From Mesostigma viride (Eukaryota; Streptophyta; Mesostigmatophyceae; Mesostigmatales; Mesostigmataceae): DNA of 64,000 nt. The translations under genes and the position numbers were made by a program. Numbering within the stretch: position 1 is the stretch's first letter; each line of letters starts with the position of its first letter. The stretch covers positions 7,802,693-7,866,692 of the forward strand of contig RPFO01000154.1 of assembly GCA_009746045.1 (NCBI GenBank). The letters run 5' to 3'. Positions 12,055 to 21,104 of the stretch are shown in pieces. The notes beneath the pieces were generated by a model. It was not told where the DNA came from, did not search any database, and saw only the letters and a list, made by a program, of their open reading frames with translations.

Positions 12055-12830
12055 TCATGGACAACTTCCTGATGTGACTGCATTTGATTTGACTAGAACA
12101 TCATGGGTGACCCTGCTGATGACAGCTAAGGGAGCCCCACAGATGGCTGACCACCACCCCAGTTTGCCCTGAACAGTGGCACACATGTGTAAGGGGAGGC
12201 AGGTGTGCAGCAGATCTAGACAATCTTGGATATATTCTGCAGGAGGAGAGAGAGCAGACCCATGATCTGGCTGCCTGTGCAGCTGCAACATGATGCCACA
12301 GAACTGGATGGGGGTTGTGCTCAATTCCACCTGTTTGCCAATCTCATATGATTCCTGGACCTGCTGAATAAAGGTTTCCACCTCAGCTCTAGGCCCACAA
12401 ATGAGTTGGTCATCTCCATGCCACACAAAGAACAGCAGTCCAGAGGGGGTGGGTACAACAAAAAAGCATGGGTCCAGGTCATCATACGTGGCCTTGAGCT
12501 TTTTGAATACTTCCTCTGCTGAGTCTCTGAAAATTTTTGGGGCACTGACAAGCCCTTCCACCCCAATGTTGATGATAAGGTGGGGCTCATCAATGTAAGG
12601 TTTCCACACAGCTGGGGTGTCTACCACGTACACCTTCCCTTTCCACACAGATTCAGCCTTTTCTGGGTCCCCCCTGAGGAAGGCCCTTTTAATATCAGTG
12701 GCTTTGCAGACATAGTCTTGGCCTGCATTGAGGTTGTGGAGGAATAGGGAGAGCATGATCCTGAGTGAGGTTTGTTGCAGCCCAGGTGTGTATGTTTCCC
12801 CTTTTGGCAGTGTGGAGTCCCCTTTAATTC
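12055..12830 (-). CDS. Copia-like reverse transcriptase
   Basis: In this frame: LPKGETYTPG, then KATDIKRAFLRGDPEKAE with the first catalytic Asp and the AFLRG signature, then DPCFFVV and FFVWHGDDQLICGP. The active-site loop is HGDD where Copia elements usually have YVDD. The N-terminal fingers part (KLRLKFVLKQKPQ, FHARPCVTELKG) is encoded upstream in the protease frame. The switch lies at an AAAGGGG run around 12828-12834. The domain is otherwise complete. Whether the frame switch is a mutation or a recoding site is unresolved. Confidence 0.8.
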
Positions 12831-13656
12831 TGTGACACATGGTCTGGCATGGAAGATTGGGGAGCCCACTTTTTGTGGTTTTTGTTTGAGAACAAATTTT
12901 AATCTGAGCTTTTTGGCTCCCTCTGGCACGTCCCATGAAGGGGTGACAGGCGGTTTGTATTGAGGGTTTTTGGGGTTGGGCAGGACCCATTCCTGCCTGG
13001 CTTGGTGGACAATGGCCATCAGCCACTTGGTAAACCCTTTTTGTGTTTTGCATTCTTGTATGACGTGGGAGATTTGGTGGGGTGAGTGCATGGCTATGTC
13101 CCACTTACCCAGCCCAAAGGCTGAGGGATGGAGGAACTGGCTGTGCACTAACTTGTCCAGATCAGGGATCTCCCCTGGTGCATACTGAGTGTTGACTGCC
13201 TTGATGACAGCATCCATACCAGGGACAATACTGGAGAGAGGGATTTTAAAGTGGTCCAGAGGAACTGCACCCACCCCTGTGACACTGAGCTCATTAGCTG
13301 AGATAAGCACCCCAGGATAGGATACAAAAGGTTCCCCCAACAAGGTGTTACCAGAGTACCCCTCCACCACCTGGAAGGGTGTCTGAATACCAAGTATAGG
13401 GAGCATCACTTGTCCCACTACATCCAGTGAGCTTTGGCCTGAGAAATCCTGCACCCGTGCCCAAAATGAAGGTGCAATCTCAAGACCAGGGATGGCTTGT
13501 GCACTGATCACACTGACCTGTGCCTGAGTGTCTATTGCCAGGGTCCAGGGGTCCTGACTAGTGCACACAGCTGAGACTTTTGCCAACCCTGCGGCCACAG
13601 CAGCTTGTTGCTTATGTGACCTGTGTAATGCTTGCAAGGCGACTGCCAATTTGACC
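12830..13656 (-). CDS. Retropepsin-like protease plus RT N-terminus
   Basis: The minus-strand frame contains WTLAIDTQAQVSVIS at about 13500-13550, the retropepsin active-site motif with DTQ in place of DTG, then VVGQVMLPILG and NTLLGEPF, equivalent to the second conserved protease motif. It is followed in frame by the start of RT. The protease lies downstream of integrase and upstream of RT. In Copia elements it normally precedes integrase, and none is found between the zinc knuckle and integrase here. The frame is +1 relative to the integrase frame, which stops at 13657-13659, a few bases upstream. Confidence 0.75.
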
Positions 13657-15130
13657 TCAGAGCGGGAGGTTGGCAGACAATTTGGTGCCTTGGGGCTGAG
13701 CTAATGCTTCCAACCCAGCTACCTCGTGCCTGGTTAAGCAATCCCCAGGTTGTGAAGTGGGCCTGGCTTCACTGAGGGTGGAAGGGTTCACAGAGGGTGC
13801 TGTGGTGCTGTCAACAGCAGTAATTGGTGGCTCAGAGCTACTGCTGGGCATGCTGGAGTTGCCAGATAGAAGTAGTGAGTCCATGCTTAAAGACTCTTCC
13901 CCAGGCACGTCTGCCATGGGAGAATAATACTTCTTAATTCTATGACAGCTCACCCTGTGACGCTTCCCATTGATATTGTGCTTGACCTCCACGGTCTTGC
14001 TGTTTTTGGTAAATCCACGGATGGTAACTGGACCTAGCCAAGTTCCAACCTTACCAAAGCTGTTTTCCTTGTAATAGAGAACTTGATCACCTTTTTGGAA
14101 TACTGGCCTGGAATGGGTTTTATCTTTTTCTGCCAGTTTTGCTGAGGTTTGTGCACGTGCAGTGTTGTACAGTGCTATCACCTCTGGGGGATATACACCT
14201 GCCTGCAGGCCTGCTGGGATTACTTCACCCCACGTGGCATGCAAGACAGGTCTCATGTTTAGGGTTGTGCACATTTCATGACACCAGAGTGCCCTGTCAC
14301 AATAGACCCCTGAAGTAGCATCCTTGGAAGGATTTTTGGCTAGTAGGGTTTTGACAGATCTGATGGTTCTTTCAATGACCCCCTGACCCTCATGATCTTC
14401 CAGCCCAGCAATCTCTATTGCTTCACACCCTTCCAGGTCAGTCAGACAAGAAAATTGTTGATCAAGCAAAATTCTGTCAACTGGGTAGAATCTGGGTAAA
14501 GCAATCATGAGTGCAACACGTAGCTGCCCTGCAGACATGCCAGGTAGGGGTTCCATTACTGTGAACCTGGACCATGAGTCTTTTAGGATCAGGTAGGGTT
14601 GGACATCTTTGTTGATGTGCATCACATCCCCCACTATCATGCCCCTATTGGTGGAAGGAGTTGCAGTATGCCATTTTTGAGGTTTGGGGCTATTGAACTG
14701 ACATTCTTGACAGTGTTGTCTAGCCAGTTTTACTGCATTCCTGAGTTGTTTTCCCATGCTACTACCCCCCAGCCGTCTGGCCAGTTCCTCAGCCACTGTT
14801 TCATGACCCATGGCTAGGTGCAGCTGATGAGCAAGCTCCTTGATATCTATGGAGTTGTCAACAGTAGGGGTTAGTGCTTTTATGTAAGGTTCCAGAACAG
14901 GGTGTTGGGAGGACAGTAAGGTTGCTGCCTCAAAATCAATTATGCCCTGGTTGCCATCCCCAATGGTAATGAGATCATCATCCTCAGAGTACATAAGGTG
15001 AGTGAACTCACATTGATTTGGGTAGCGAGGCCTGTTGCAACGGCTGCCTGGAGGCCCCAGGGGATGACGTGCGTGCCAGCAGCCCGGGCAGAGATCCACG
15101 TTGGCCAGGGAGTCGTTGTTGGGGCAGTTG
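13657..15130 (-). CDS. Zinc knuckle end and integrase
   Basis: The frame includes the gag-type zinc knuckle CLRCFQRGHARHNC (C-x2-C-x4-H-x4-C) just upstream of 15099, then an HHCC zinc-binding region (HQLHLAMGHE, ARQHCQEC). The integrase core follows: GDVMHINKD with the first Asp, ILLDQQF with the second, HEGQGVIERTIRS with the Glu. The C-terminal part carries GDQVLYYKENSFGKVGTWLGPV, a DNA-binding small barrel, then a Ser/Thr/Pro-rich tail. All three acidic residues are present. There is no room for a protease between the knuckle and the integrase. Confidence 0.85.
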
Positions 15131-16409
15131 TGCCGTGCGTGCCCTCGTTGGAAGCACCTCAGGCACCTTATGGACCAGGGTTGCCAGGCTGGTTGTTGTT
15201 GTTGTTGTTGTTGTTGTTTCCCTGCTGGGACCGGTTCTGGCCCTGCTGGGACCTGTTGTTGTTGTTGTTTTGGCCCTGTTGGGACCTGTTGTTGTTATTG
15301 CCCTGCTGGGACCTGTTGTTGTTGTGCTGTGTTGTTGTTGTTGTTGTTGTTGTTGGGGTTGCCATGCAGGGGCACACGGTGCCACGTGTTGCCACGCCCC
15401 TGAGAGCCACTGCCCCCTTGGTGGGAGGACTTGTGGGTCTTGGGTGCCCCCCCTGGCTGGCCTGCCCCTTGCGTTTGTGGCCTTGGACACCCTGGACCTT
15501 GGGGTCCTGGGCCTGGTTGTTGCCAGTACCCAGGGGGTCCACTGCCTCCTCGATATAGAGCATGGCAGCTCTGAAGTTGTCCCAGAGGGACTTGAGGCCT
15601 GTAAGCAGGGTAGCCAGGACAGAAGGTTGCAAATTAGCTTTTGTTAGCCAGGTGTGGATGAGATACCTTGGTTGGAGCTTGAGAAGCTCAAGGTCTTTCT
15701 CAATCATTACCCTGTATGTTTTTGCATCCCCAGAGAGGTTATTCTTGTTCACCTTATATGCAGCAAGCCAGTTGAAACGTTCTACTGCTTCCATGTGGTT
15801 ATTGGTAAGCACTAGCTGTTTCAGATCAGTGATAAAGGTAGGCCACTGTTCAATGGCTGCTTCAGGTGTCAGGGTACGTTCCTGATAGGTTTGAATCAAT
15901 GCTCTGATTGCAGGAGATGATTGATGGAATGTGGAGGAGGCCCTGAGAGCCTTAAACTGATGTCTAAGGTTAAGACCTTCCATCCCATACTCCAAAGCAA
16001 AAACAAATTGCTTAGCTTGTTCAACAGTGTGACCCTCAGGCAAGCCAGCAATATTGATTTTGGATTCCTTTTTATGAGGGTTAAACACACCTGTGAGAGG
16101 GGGGTTGGCCCTCAAGAAGCCGTCGGTTGCTTGTTGCAGGCGGGTGGGGTCCAGGTTGATGGTCCCCCGCTCATACCGCGACATCAGGGCGCGCAGGCCC
16201 TCGACAGTTTGCAGCTGGTTAGCTGTTAACTGCTGATCTTGCAACGAGGCCAGCTGGGCCTGGAGAATGGCGAGCTGTTCCAGGACATCCCCGCTCCTTG
16301 GGGGGGCCTCAGCAGGCCTGTTGGGTGCCTGTGGCACCTCTGCACCTCCCCCCAGGGCCTCCTGGGGTCCTGGCCACCCCCCCTGGTTTGGGAGGGGGCC
16401 CCAACCCAC
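15131..16409 (-). CDS. Gag capsid-like frame with (CAA)n tract
   Basis: Frame of 413 codons (15168-16409). An internal region rich in helices (LTGVFNPHKKESKINIAGL to LYIEEAVDPLG, roughly residues 105-285) resembles retrotransposon Gag. A low-complexity RSQQGNNNN tail is encoded by CAA/AAC repeats (15183-15355). The frame stops at 15168, while the zinc knuckle expected at the end of Gag lies one frame back, directly beyond the repeat. A -1 shift at this point would join them. Confidence 0.7.
15183..15355. repeat. (TTG/CAA)n microsatellite within gag
   Basis: Runs of TTG on the + strand separated by conserved CCCTGCTGGGACC blocks, giving alternating Asn or Gln tracts and RSQQG on the coding strand. 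Three reading frames are open through it, which explains several overlapping poly-Gln, poly-Asn and poly-Thr frames. Confidence 0.9.
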
Positions 16410-17806
16410 AGGGCGAACCTGGGGTGGTGGGGGAGGGGGAGGGGGGTCATGGTGGCCCTGGGGGAGCCCGGGGGTGTCCGGGTAACCCCACTGGGTCCAG
16501 CCCCATCGGTGGAGGGGCGGGCAGGGGTGTCTGCCTCTGCTCTCCTCCTGGCCTCCTCCCGCATGAGACGCTTCATCTCCTTGCGTACCTCATGCTCCCG
16601 GAGGGCTGCCTGAAAGGCAGCCTCATCCTCGGGTATGTCAGGGAGTGGTTCTCCCATGATCATAGCAGGCCGGACTGGACAGTCCGCCTCTTTGCCCTTC
16701 CTCGCGCCCAGGGCCAGCAGTCCCTCCTTGTACTGCAGGGGTTGGGGGGGAGAGGGTTTCTTGCTGGTGGTTTCCAGCGGGGGGGCTTCTTCAGCTACCA
16801 CCCCATGTTTGGCCAAGATGGCCTCCGTGACCCTGGCTTGGGTGATGGAGGACATGGTTTTAAAGTGTGCTGACCGAGCAAGCTCGGCCAGGTCTTGACT
16901 GTCCGCATAGTGCATGGGATAGTCAGCATTTTTTAAGAGGTCACGTAACCGCTGGGTGGCCTCGCGGTACGCGTCCGCCATCGCCTGGTGGGTAGCCAGG
17001 CGACGGGCGGCTTCCTCTTCATATTCTTGCCGCTTAGCGGCGAGCCGAAAAGCCGCCTCTCGGCGGACCTCTCGGTCCCGCTGCCGCGCTCGGCGTTCTT
17101 CATTTGCCACCAGCGCGGCCTGCTCGACCGCCAGGAGCGCTGGGGTAAGATTGATCTCAGTCTCCCCATCGGGGAGACTGGCAGTGTCGGATACCTCATC
17201 GTCGGACATTGGTTGTCCGGCGATGGGTTCCACAGGTTTTCGCACCACCCGTGCGAGTTTAATACTCTCCATGTCCTTCTTCTTGCGAAGAAGGGACGCA
17301 GAGGGTCGCCCAAACGTTAGCTCAATGTGGTTATGTCCCTGGGCGAAAGGGACATTAAGGTTTGATGTGGCGGGACGAAAGGTAATCGTCCCGTCCGGTG
17401 CCACCGAGGCCGTCTGACGGGGCATACGCTCCCGAAGAGATGGCAACGTGGGGCCGGACTGTGGAGCCTCAGTGGGGTTTACCACCGAGGTCTCCGCAGC
17501 CATGGCCGCGCCAGCCGTGGTTGCGGCTGGGGCGGCCGCCGGAGTCGAGGGTAAGCCGGTCTCCCCGGGGGGAGCCGTCTCGGCCTCCGGCCTCGCAGGG
17601 GAGGGGGGTAGGTCGGTCGGCTTTGCAGCCGCCGTCCCCTCGTCCTGGCAACCATTGTGAGTCTTTTTGTTCTTTTTCTTTTTCTTGGAAATGGCCGCAT
17701 CGCCAGCCGGCTTCTTGTTGTTGTCTCTGGGCATCCGCCGATCCTGCCCATCATCATCCTCGTTGTAGGTAAGCTTCTTAGCGACATTCTTGTTCGTGAT
17801 AGCCAT
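16226..17806 (-). CDS. Gag N-terminal frame
   Basis: 526-codon frame starting at ATG 17806, only 18 nt inside the 5' LTR. It starts with a basic Lys-rich stretch (SKKKKKNKK), then a Pro/Ala-rich linker. Next is a charged coiled-coil-like region (EERRARQRDREVRREAAFRL) at about residues 235-300, then PEDEAAFQAALREHEVRKEMK. The last 60 or so residues overlap the next gag frame and look like frameshifted sequence. The true protein probably shifts into the 15168-16409 frame in the G-rich stretch around 16380-16450. Assignment to Gag rests on position. Confidence 0.65.
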   Translation of the reverse strand: MAITNKNVAKKLTYNEDDDGQDRRMPRDNNKKPAGDAAISKKKKKNKKTHNGCQDEGTAAAKPTDLPPSPARPEAETAPPGETGLPSTPAAAPAATTAGAAMAAETSVVNPTEAPQSGPTLPSLRERMPRQTASVAPDGTITFRPATSNLNVPFAQGHNHIELTFGRPSASLLRKKKDMESIKLARVVRKPVEPIAGQPMSDDEVSDTASLPDGETEINLTPALLAVEQAALVANEERRARQRDREVRREAAFRLAAKRQEYEEEAARRLATHQAMADAYREATQRLRDLLKNADYPMHYADSQDLAELARSAHFKTMSSITQARVTEAILAKHGVVAEEAPPLETTSKKPSPPQPLQYKEGLLALGARKGKEADCPVRPAMIMGEPLPDIPEDEAAFQAALREHEVRKEMKRLMREEARRRAEADTPARPSTDGAGPSGVTRTPPGSPRATMTPLPLPHHPRFALWVGAPSQTRGGGQDPRRPWGEVQRCHRHPTGLLRPPQGAGMSWNSSPFSRPSWPRCKISS

Positions 17807-17824
17807 GGTAGCAAATAAAATTCA
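17807..17824 (-). promoter_or_regulatory. Very short leader between 5' LTR and gag
   Basis: Only 18 nt separate the LTR end from the gag ATG. The sequence TGAATTTTATTTGCTACC does not start with the TGG usual for a tRNA-complementary primer-binding site. Either an atypical primer is used or priming relies on another mechanism. Confidence 0.6.
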
Positions 17825-18294
17825 AGTTAGAATGCGGTGGGATATATTGCTTGAGAACACTGAAGCTGGAGCAATGAATTGCTTGGTTCATTAGAAAATA
17901 GGTTTACCCTTTATCAACGTTCCTCTCACCGGCTGCGCCGCCAGTGACCGTTGGGTGCAGACCGTTGGCCCGAGGCCACACGATGACAGGTAGCAGTCTA
18001 GTCACTGCATCGTGCGATCACAATCAATGCACGCTGCAGTACGGTCCCTATCTAGGATACTCTAGTACCGTCCAATGACAGGACACTACGTATACTGGGT
18101 ACTGACATCTGTCACGTACCTCAGTACCCAAAGTACCTATCTAGGGAAACGTATGCGACTCGACTAGCATTCCTATCTGCATAGCCCACGTGGTATTTAT
18201 ATTCACATACCAACGTAGGTTTACAAGGCTTATTCATACGTTGTATTCACAATGCCTTTGAGACTTAGTCTACAGCAAAGCATGGAGACTAACT
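17825..18294 (-). repeat. 5' LTR (right) of the LTR element
   Basis: 470 bp, pairing with 10650-11123, with AGTTAG and CTAACT ends. It should carry the promoter for the minus-strand transcript. No confident TATA box was assigned. Confidence 0.9.
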
Positions 18295-18299
18295 GCGTC
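18295..18299. repeat. Target-site duplication of the LTR element, right
   Basis: GCGTC, identical to 10645-10649. Confidence 0.9.
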
Positions 18300-19131
18300 C
18301 ATACGCACAACATCCTTTCCAGAACACGTGCTATGAAATCCCTTACGCCTTCCCTAGGATCTATCGGCTGAAACTGAAGCGGATTTGATCAAGACATCAA
18401 CAAAAACAAGCTAAAGCTGCCAGGTATTCGTCAACACGACGGCAAGCAACGGAGAGATAACTGGCGCAAACTGACCAAATCGAACGCAAAAAACTTTGAA
18501 CGATGAGCTCTTCGAAGAAAAAAACTGATAGTACATAGATAACAGTCGCCACAAATCTATACCTTGCCCTCGTATGTAGATCCCTCGCCCAGGCGCGCAA
18601 CAACGGCCGTTCTTCCATGGAAGGTTCCGACATGCACTGCGCAGGCCTGAAGAAATACTTACCGAGAATGGCAGAAAATGTAGCAAAAAGCACCCGTTCG
18701 GTTTAGAATTCGATGCTACCGATATGAATGCATCCTTCACGGTCAAAAAGACCCCCAAAACTGAGAATTTACTGCCGCAATCACGAATTCTATTTTATTT
18801 CGCGCGACAAAAAAATGCAGATTACCCCCCATGCCGATGGCAGTAAAAGAAAGCAGTGATATTGTAAACCAGCCACTTGCCGCCGCAACCCAACATCATT
18901 AAATCATTGTCTTCAACATCCAAGCATTTTTTTTGCATTTCTTGTAGCCCTACAGTATTTTGCTAGTTTCGCCTAAACGCAGTCGCCATGGTCACTTCCG
19001 CAAGTGGTGCGCGCACGGAGCACCCACTTTTCACGGTACGGCCGGGTGCCGCGAATTTTTTCGCGCAGAAAATATTCTGCGCGCCACGTCCCCTTAATCC
19101 ATTTGACGAGTAAACAGTGTTCCCATGAGCG

Positions 19132-19140
19132 TCGGCGGCC
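19132..19140. repeat. Target-site duplication of ORF1-only retroposon, left
   Basis: TCGGCGGCC, repeated exactly at 21096-21104 just after the (TTAA)n tail. Confidence 0.7.
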
Positions 19141-19329
19141 GAGATATCTCACCAAGCACACAAACGACTGACGGCGGTATGGCTGACGGCGGAGTTCAGA
19201 TCTTTTGCGTCTGAGCCCCGAATTCGGTCAGACCACTTGCATTCGATGCGCCTTTTTAAGACGCACTCGCTCGTATAATCGGTTACGGCTGACACGCAGT
19301 ATCGAAAAAGTTACGCACGTGACAAGCAG

Positions 19330-20671
19330 CTATGACGACTCCAAAAGCAAAACGAGGGCTGGAAAGGCTCCCAGCCCAACCCACTCGCCATCGTCCTTGC
19401 CCAGTCGACTGGGCCCGCAAACCCACCGCCAGCAAACCCATCGCCAAGCGCCTCACCAGAGCCCAAGAAACCCTGCCACGATCGCAAATGGAGCCACTTC
19501 CTCCCAAGCCATGACTTCTTTTCTTTCAGCGCCTGGCTGGCCCTGACGAGGGAAGAATGCGGCGAAATAGTCAAGTTCTTAGCACAGGAAGGCAAGCTAA
19601 TCGGGCACGGCGGGCCCATCCACAACGACGTGCACACCCTGCGCCTCGCCATCCTGTGCAGCCTCTTCCAGCTCACTGAAGCCGCCATCATCGCTCAGCT
19701 CCGCCATCATCGCTCAGCTCCGCACCCCAGCCCTGCCTGCGCAGCCGGCAGCCACATCGACTCACTACCTCTGCAAGGATGACATCCGAGCAGCGCTGGA
19801 GGAGCACGTGACCTGGCCGTTGGCCGAGAAGCTGACCTCGCTGAACACGACGCTCAACACGGTGGAGGCCTGGGTCTCCAATGTGGAAACCAAGGTCGTC
19901 CACAAGCTCCAACCTCAGTTCACGGTGCTGCACACGGCGGCGCAGGCATTCGACACGCATGCTGCACTTGTCTCTCGCCTCAACCAGGTGGAGCGCAAGT
20001 GCGGCGTGCTCATGAAGAAGCTTGAAGCCATCACCGCCCACAACGGGGCCCTGGCCACACAGGTCCCAAAGATAGCGGAGCAGACGGCCACAATCGCATT
20101 CCAGCCACCCTGGCAGGATGCTGGTGACCTCCCGCCGCTCTCCTATGCGGACCTGCTGCGGACAGCGACCGCCTCAACCACTGACGCCATCGCTACGAAA
20201 CTCCAGGAGCTTGAAGACCTTCGCCAGGCACAACAACGGGAGGCCACCGACCGCGCTCGCCGCGACTGCCGGGTGGTGCTGCGTCGCTTCCCCCAGAAGC
20301 CAGGTGAGACGGCAACCACCCTTGCCGACGAGCTCAAGGAACAGCTCCTTACCCTCATGGGCCTGGTCGGTGAGGTAGAACTGCGTGGGTGCCACCGCCT
20401 TCCCCACTCACGGGACAAGGCGGCTCCCCCACCAGTCCTGCTCACCTTCCCCTCCCCCGAGGACAAGCAGCGGTTCCTTTCTCGTCGCAAGAGGTTGCAC
20501 AACCTCACCTGGACGCTGGACGACGACCTGACCCCCGCTCAGCAGCAGCAGCGACGCGACCTGTGGCCGGAATACCTCCACCACAAGCAGGACCCCCAGA
20601 AGCCCAAGGTGTACTGGAGGGGCGGGGACCTGATGGTCAACCACAAGATGTGGACGCCCCCTGCGGGCTAG
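19330..20671 (+). pseudogene. ORF1p-like RNA-binding protein, frameshifted
   Basis: The main frame (19808-20671, 287 aa) has a coiled-coil-like N-terminal half. Its C-terminal half resembles the RRM plus C-terminal domains of L1-type ORF1 proteins: RRDCRVVLRRFPQKPGETA, ELRGCHRLPHSRDKA, PPPVLLTFPSPEDKQRFL, LDDDLTPAQQQQRRDLWPE. An upstream portion (KWSHFLPSHDFFSFSAWLAL, about 19488-19547) is in another frame because a 19-bp tandem duplication at about 19683-19720 shifts it. ORF1 proteins coat element RNA as trimers. Start codon uncertain. A host gene is less likely given the retroposon borders. Confidence 0.6.
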
Positions 20672-21067
20672 AATAGCTTGTATAATAGCCCTAGCTTGTA
20701 TCCATCGGTAGTCACTGCCACCATGGCAGCCATGCCTAGAATGTTTGCCTAGCTGTGCCACCATACCTAGTCACGTGCACCGCTAACACACGGTACACAA
20801 CCAGCCCTAGCCTTAGCTTAGCCCTTGTACAGCCATGCTATGCCCTGGCTATGATCAGATCACTTGCCCACGCTCGTTGCTATGATATGCTCACATGGGT
20901 CTTATTGCACCCACAGAACTTGCCGGATCGTCTACCGTGTCCGATTGCAGCTGTGGCATGCCTCTGGCATGAAGGAGAAAGGGGGTCTCTGCCCTTTCTT
21001 CCTGTTGTGCACATACAGGGATTAAAAGCACTTTGGTGCTCCGAAACTCGCCAACGGGAGCACGAAT

Positions 21068-21095
21068 TTAATTAATTAATTAATTAATTAATTAA
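21068..21095. repeat. (TTAA)n tail of retroposon
   Basis: Seven TTAA units, immediately followed by the 9-bp target duplication. Most simply read as the 3' tail of the ORF1-only retroposon. Confidence 0.75.
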
Positions 21096-21104
21096 TCGGC
21101 GGCC
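21096..21104. repeat. Target-site duplication of ORF1-only retroposon, right
   Basis: TCGGCGGCC, the partner of 19132-19140. Confidence 0.7.

Larger units (their letters stand above)
10650..18294 (-). mobile_element. Copia-like LTR retrotransposon, nested in TTAA element
   Basis: Complete insertion of 7645 bp with two LTRs of about 470 bp, 5-bp target duplications, and minus-strand gag, integrase, protease, RT and RNase H regions. The LTRs are nearly identical apart from small differences, mostly in the outermost 60 bases, so insertion is fairly recent. Coding is nevertheless split by several frame changes, so this copy is probably inactive. The RT (DIKRAFLRG) and the RNase H tail (NPADALTK) place it with Ty1/Copia. 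Confidence 0.9.
8773..19097 (-). mobile_element. TTAA-flanked TIR transposon, copy 1 (interrupted)
   Basis: Begins TTAAGGGGAGGTGGC and ends GCCACGTCCCCTTAA, an inverted repeat with TTAA at both edges. Superfamilies that target TTAA include piggyBac and Kolobok. Removing the nested LTR element and one target duplication leaves about 2.7 kb. Homology to the element at 59701-61601 is clear in both outer parts: a subterminal palindrome at 8905-8921 and about 500 bp at the right end (18590-19097). A PHD-finger-like frame on the minus strand suggests a decayed transposase reading leftwards. No complete transposase was found. Confidence 0.75.
19141..21095 (+). mobile_element. ORF1-only LINE-like retroposon
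   Basis: An insertion of about 1.95 kb bounded by a 9-bp direct repeat and ending in (TTAA)n at 21068-21095, as expected for a non-LTR retrotransposon with a simple-repeat tail. A related stretch at about 21675-21805 has both flanks without the insert and serves as an empty-site paralogue. It encodes an ORF1-like protein. No endonuclease or reverse transcriptase is present, so mobilisation would need a partner element. Confidence 0.65.

Noticed and set aside
15008-15647. Val- and Thr-rich frames opposite and overlapping gag
   Set aside because: Shadows of the (CAA)n tract. The supported frames are the minus-strand gag and zinc-knuckle frames.
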